Source of the DNA: Mycobacterium sp. E1214
GTDB lineage: Bacteria > Actinomycetota > Actinomycetes > Mycobacteriales > Mycobacteriaceae
Length of the DNA: 64,000 nucleotides
NCBI RefSeq assembly: GCF_001666755.1
Contig: NZ_LZJC01000077.1
Coordinates: 1-64,000, forward strand
Direction: 5' to 3'
Part shown: piece after piece, positions 63,755 to 64,000 of the stretch
Position numbering within the stretch: position 1 is the stretch's first letter
Layout of the letters: every line of letters begins with the position of its first letter
The notes under the pieces: generated by a model
Database searches by the model: none
The model's input: only the letters and a program-made list of their open reading frames with translations
What the model was told of the DNA's origin: nothing
Position numbers and translations under genes: made by a program

Positions 63755-64000
63755 GTGAGCGACGAGGAACTTGTCCGGTGCGGCTGGGCGGGCATCCGGC
63801 CCGGGCCGGACTTCGAGCTGTACCGCGACTACCACGACTATGAGTGGGGCCGCCCCGTGCACGACGGGACGGCGCTGTTCGAGCGGATGAGTCTGGAGGC
63901 CTTCCAGAGCGGGTTGTCGTGGCTGGTGATCCTGCGTAAGCGGGACAACTTCCGGCGCGCCTTCGCCGGGTTCGACGCCGCGCAGGTCGCCGAGTTCTCC
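63755..64000 (+). CDS. tagA: DNA-3-methyladenine glycosylase I TagA, 5' end
   Basis: A partial gene, 82 codons from GTG 63755 to the window edge, 2 nt after the previous stop. It encodes VSDEELVRCGWAGI, then YRDYHDYEWGRPVHD and SLEAFQSGLSWLVILRKRDN, the conserved Tag N-terminus including the Cys zinc ligand and the base-binding Tyr/Trp region. It excises 3-methyladenine in base-excision repair. The 3' part lies outside the window. Confidence 0.92.
   Translation, partial: MSDEELVRCGWAGIRPGPDFELYRDYHDYEWGRPVHDGTALFERMSLEAFQSGLSWLVILRKRDNFRRAFAGFDAAQVAEFS

Overview
The window is about 70% GC, densely coded and syntenic, block by block, with the Mycobacterium tuberculosis interval Rv1157c to Rv1210 (compared from memory; no search was run). 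PE/PPE genes, pimE, lpqW, mshB, fbiC, mmpL10, papA3 and gpgS make it a Mycobacterium. The missing narGHJI block between mutT2 and typA and the extra genes suggest a non-tuberculous, probably slow-growing species. That placement is inference. I see no tRNA, rRNA, CRISPR array, insertion sequence or prophage.

Layout. 1-1.2 kb: two secreted Ala/Pro-rich proteins on the minus strand; the first is broken at the window edge by an exact 52-bp inverted copy of itself. 1.4-9.2 kb: envelope and housekeeping genes (pimE, a pterin dehydratase, a mycolic-acid-type methyltransferase, mutT2, typA, lpqW, a TetR regulator). 9.3-14.7 kb: mshB, a 35-codon small gene, a membrane protein, fbiC (with an apparent 1-bp N-terminal frameshift), a mycothiol-dependent-type enzyme and a TB8.4-like antigen. 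15-19 kb: ferredoxin fdxC, aminotransferase dapC, and a KimA-like permease with a C-terminal OB-type domain.

19-38 kb is the centrepiece: fadD, a PE-PPE-type acyltransferase, mmpL10 and papA3 form one minus-strand operon, divergent from a 3,648-residue bimodular polyketide synthase. The gene set matches the trehalose polyphleate (TPP) locus known from M. smegmatis and M. abscessus. Both AT domains carry the malonyl-type HAFH motif. Module 1 is KS-AT-KR-ACP without a DH; module 2 is KS-AT-DH-ER-KR-ACP. This fits alternating unsaturated and saturated two-carbon units, as in phleic acids, provided module 2's DH also serves module 1's product.

38-41.5 kb: a stand-alone cysC/sat sulfate-activation pair coupled to an unknown 105-residue protein, then a GAP/Sap-family membrane protein. 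41.5-45.8 kb: proline catabolism (pruA-pruB) with its divergent PucR-type regulator. 45.9-48.4 kb: a tightly overlapping four-gene cassette (two MaoC proteins, a DUF35 protein and an Ltp2-like thiolase homologue), resembling the steroid side-chain hydratase/aldolase set with ChsH2 split in two. 48.6-56.7 kb: an alpha/beta hydrolase, fadD36, an MFS transporter, dapD, a PE/PPE pair and dapE. 56.7-64 kb: a large ATPase, a LOG protein, fadD6-folP2-gpgS, a DivIVA-motif membrane protein, and the start of tagA.

Start codons are a recurring oddity: pimE, the Rv1171-like gene, the GAP gene and dapD all show CTG where the expected start should be.
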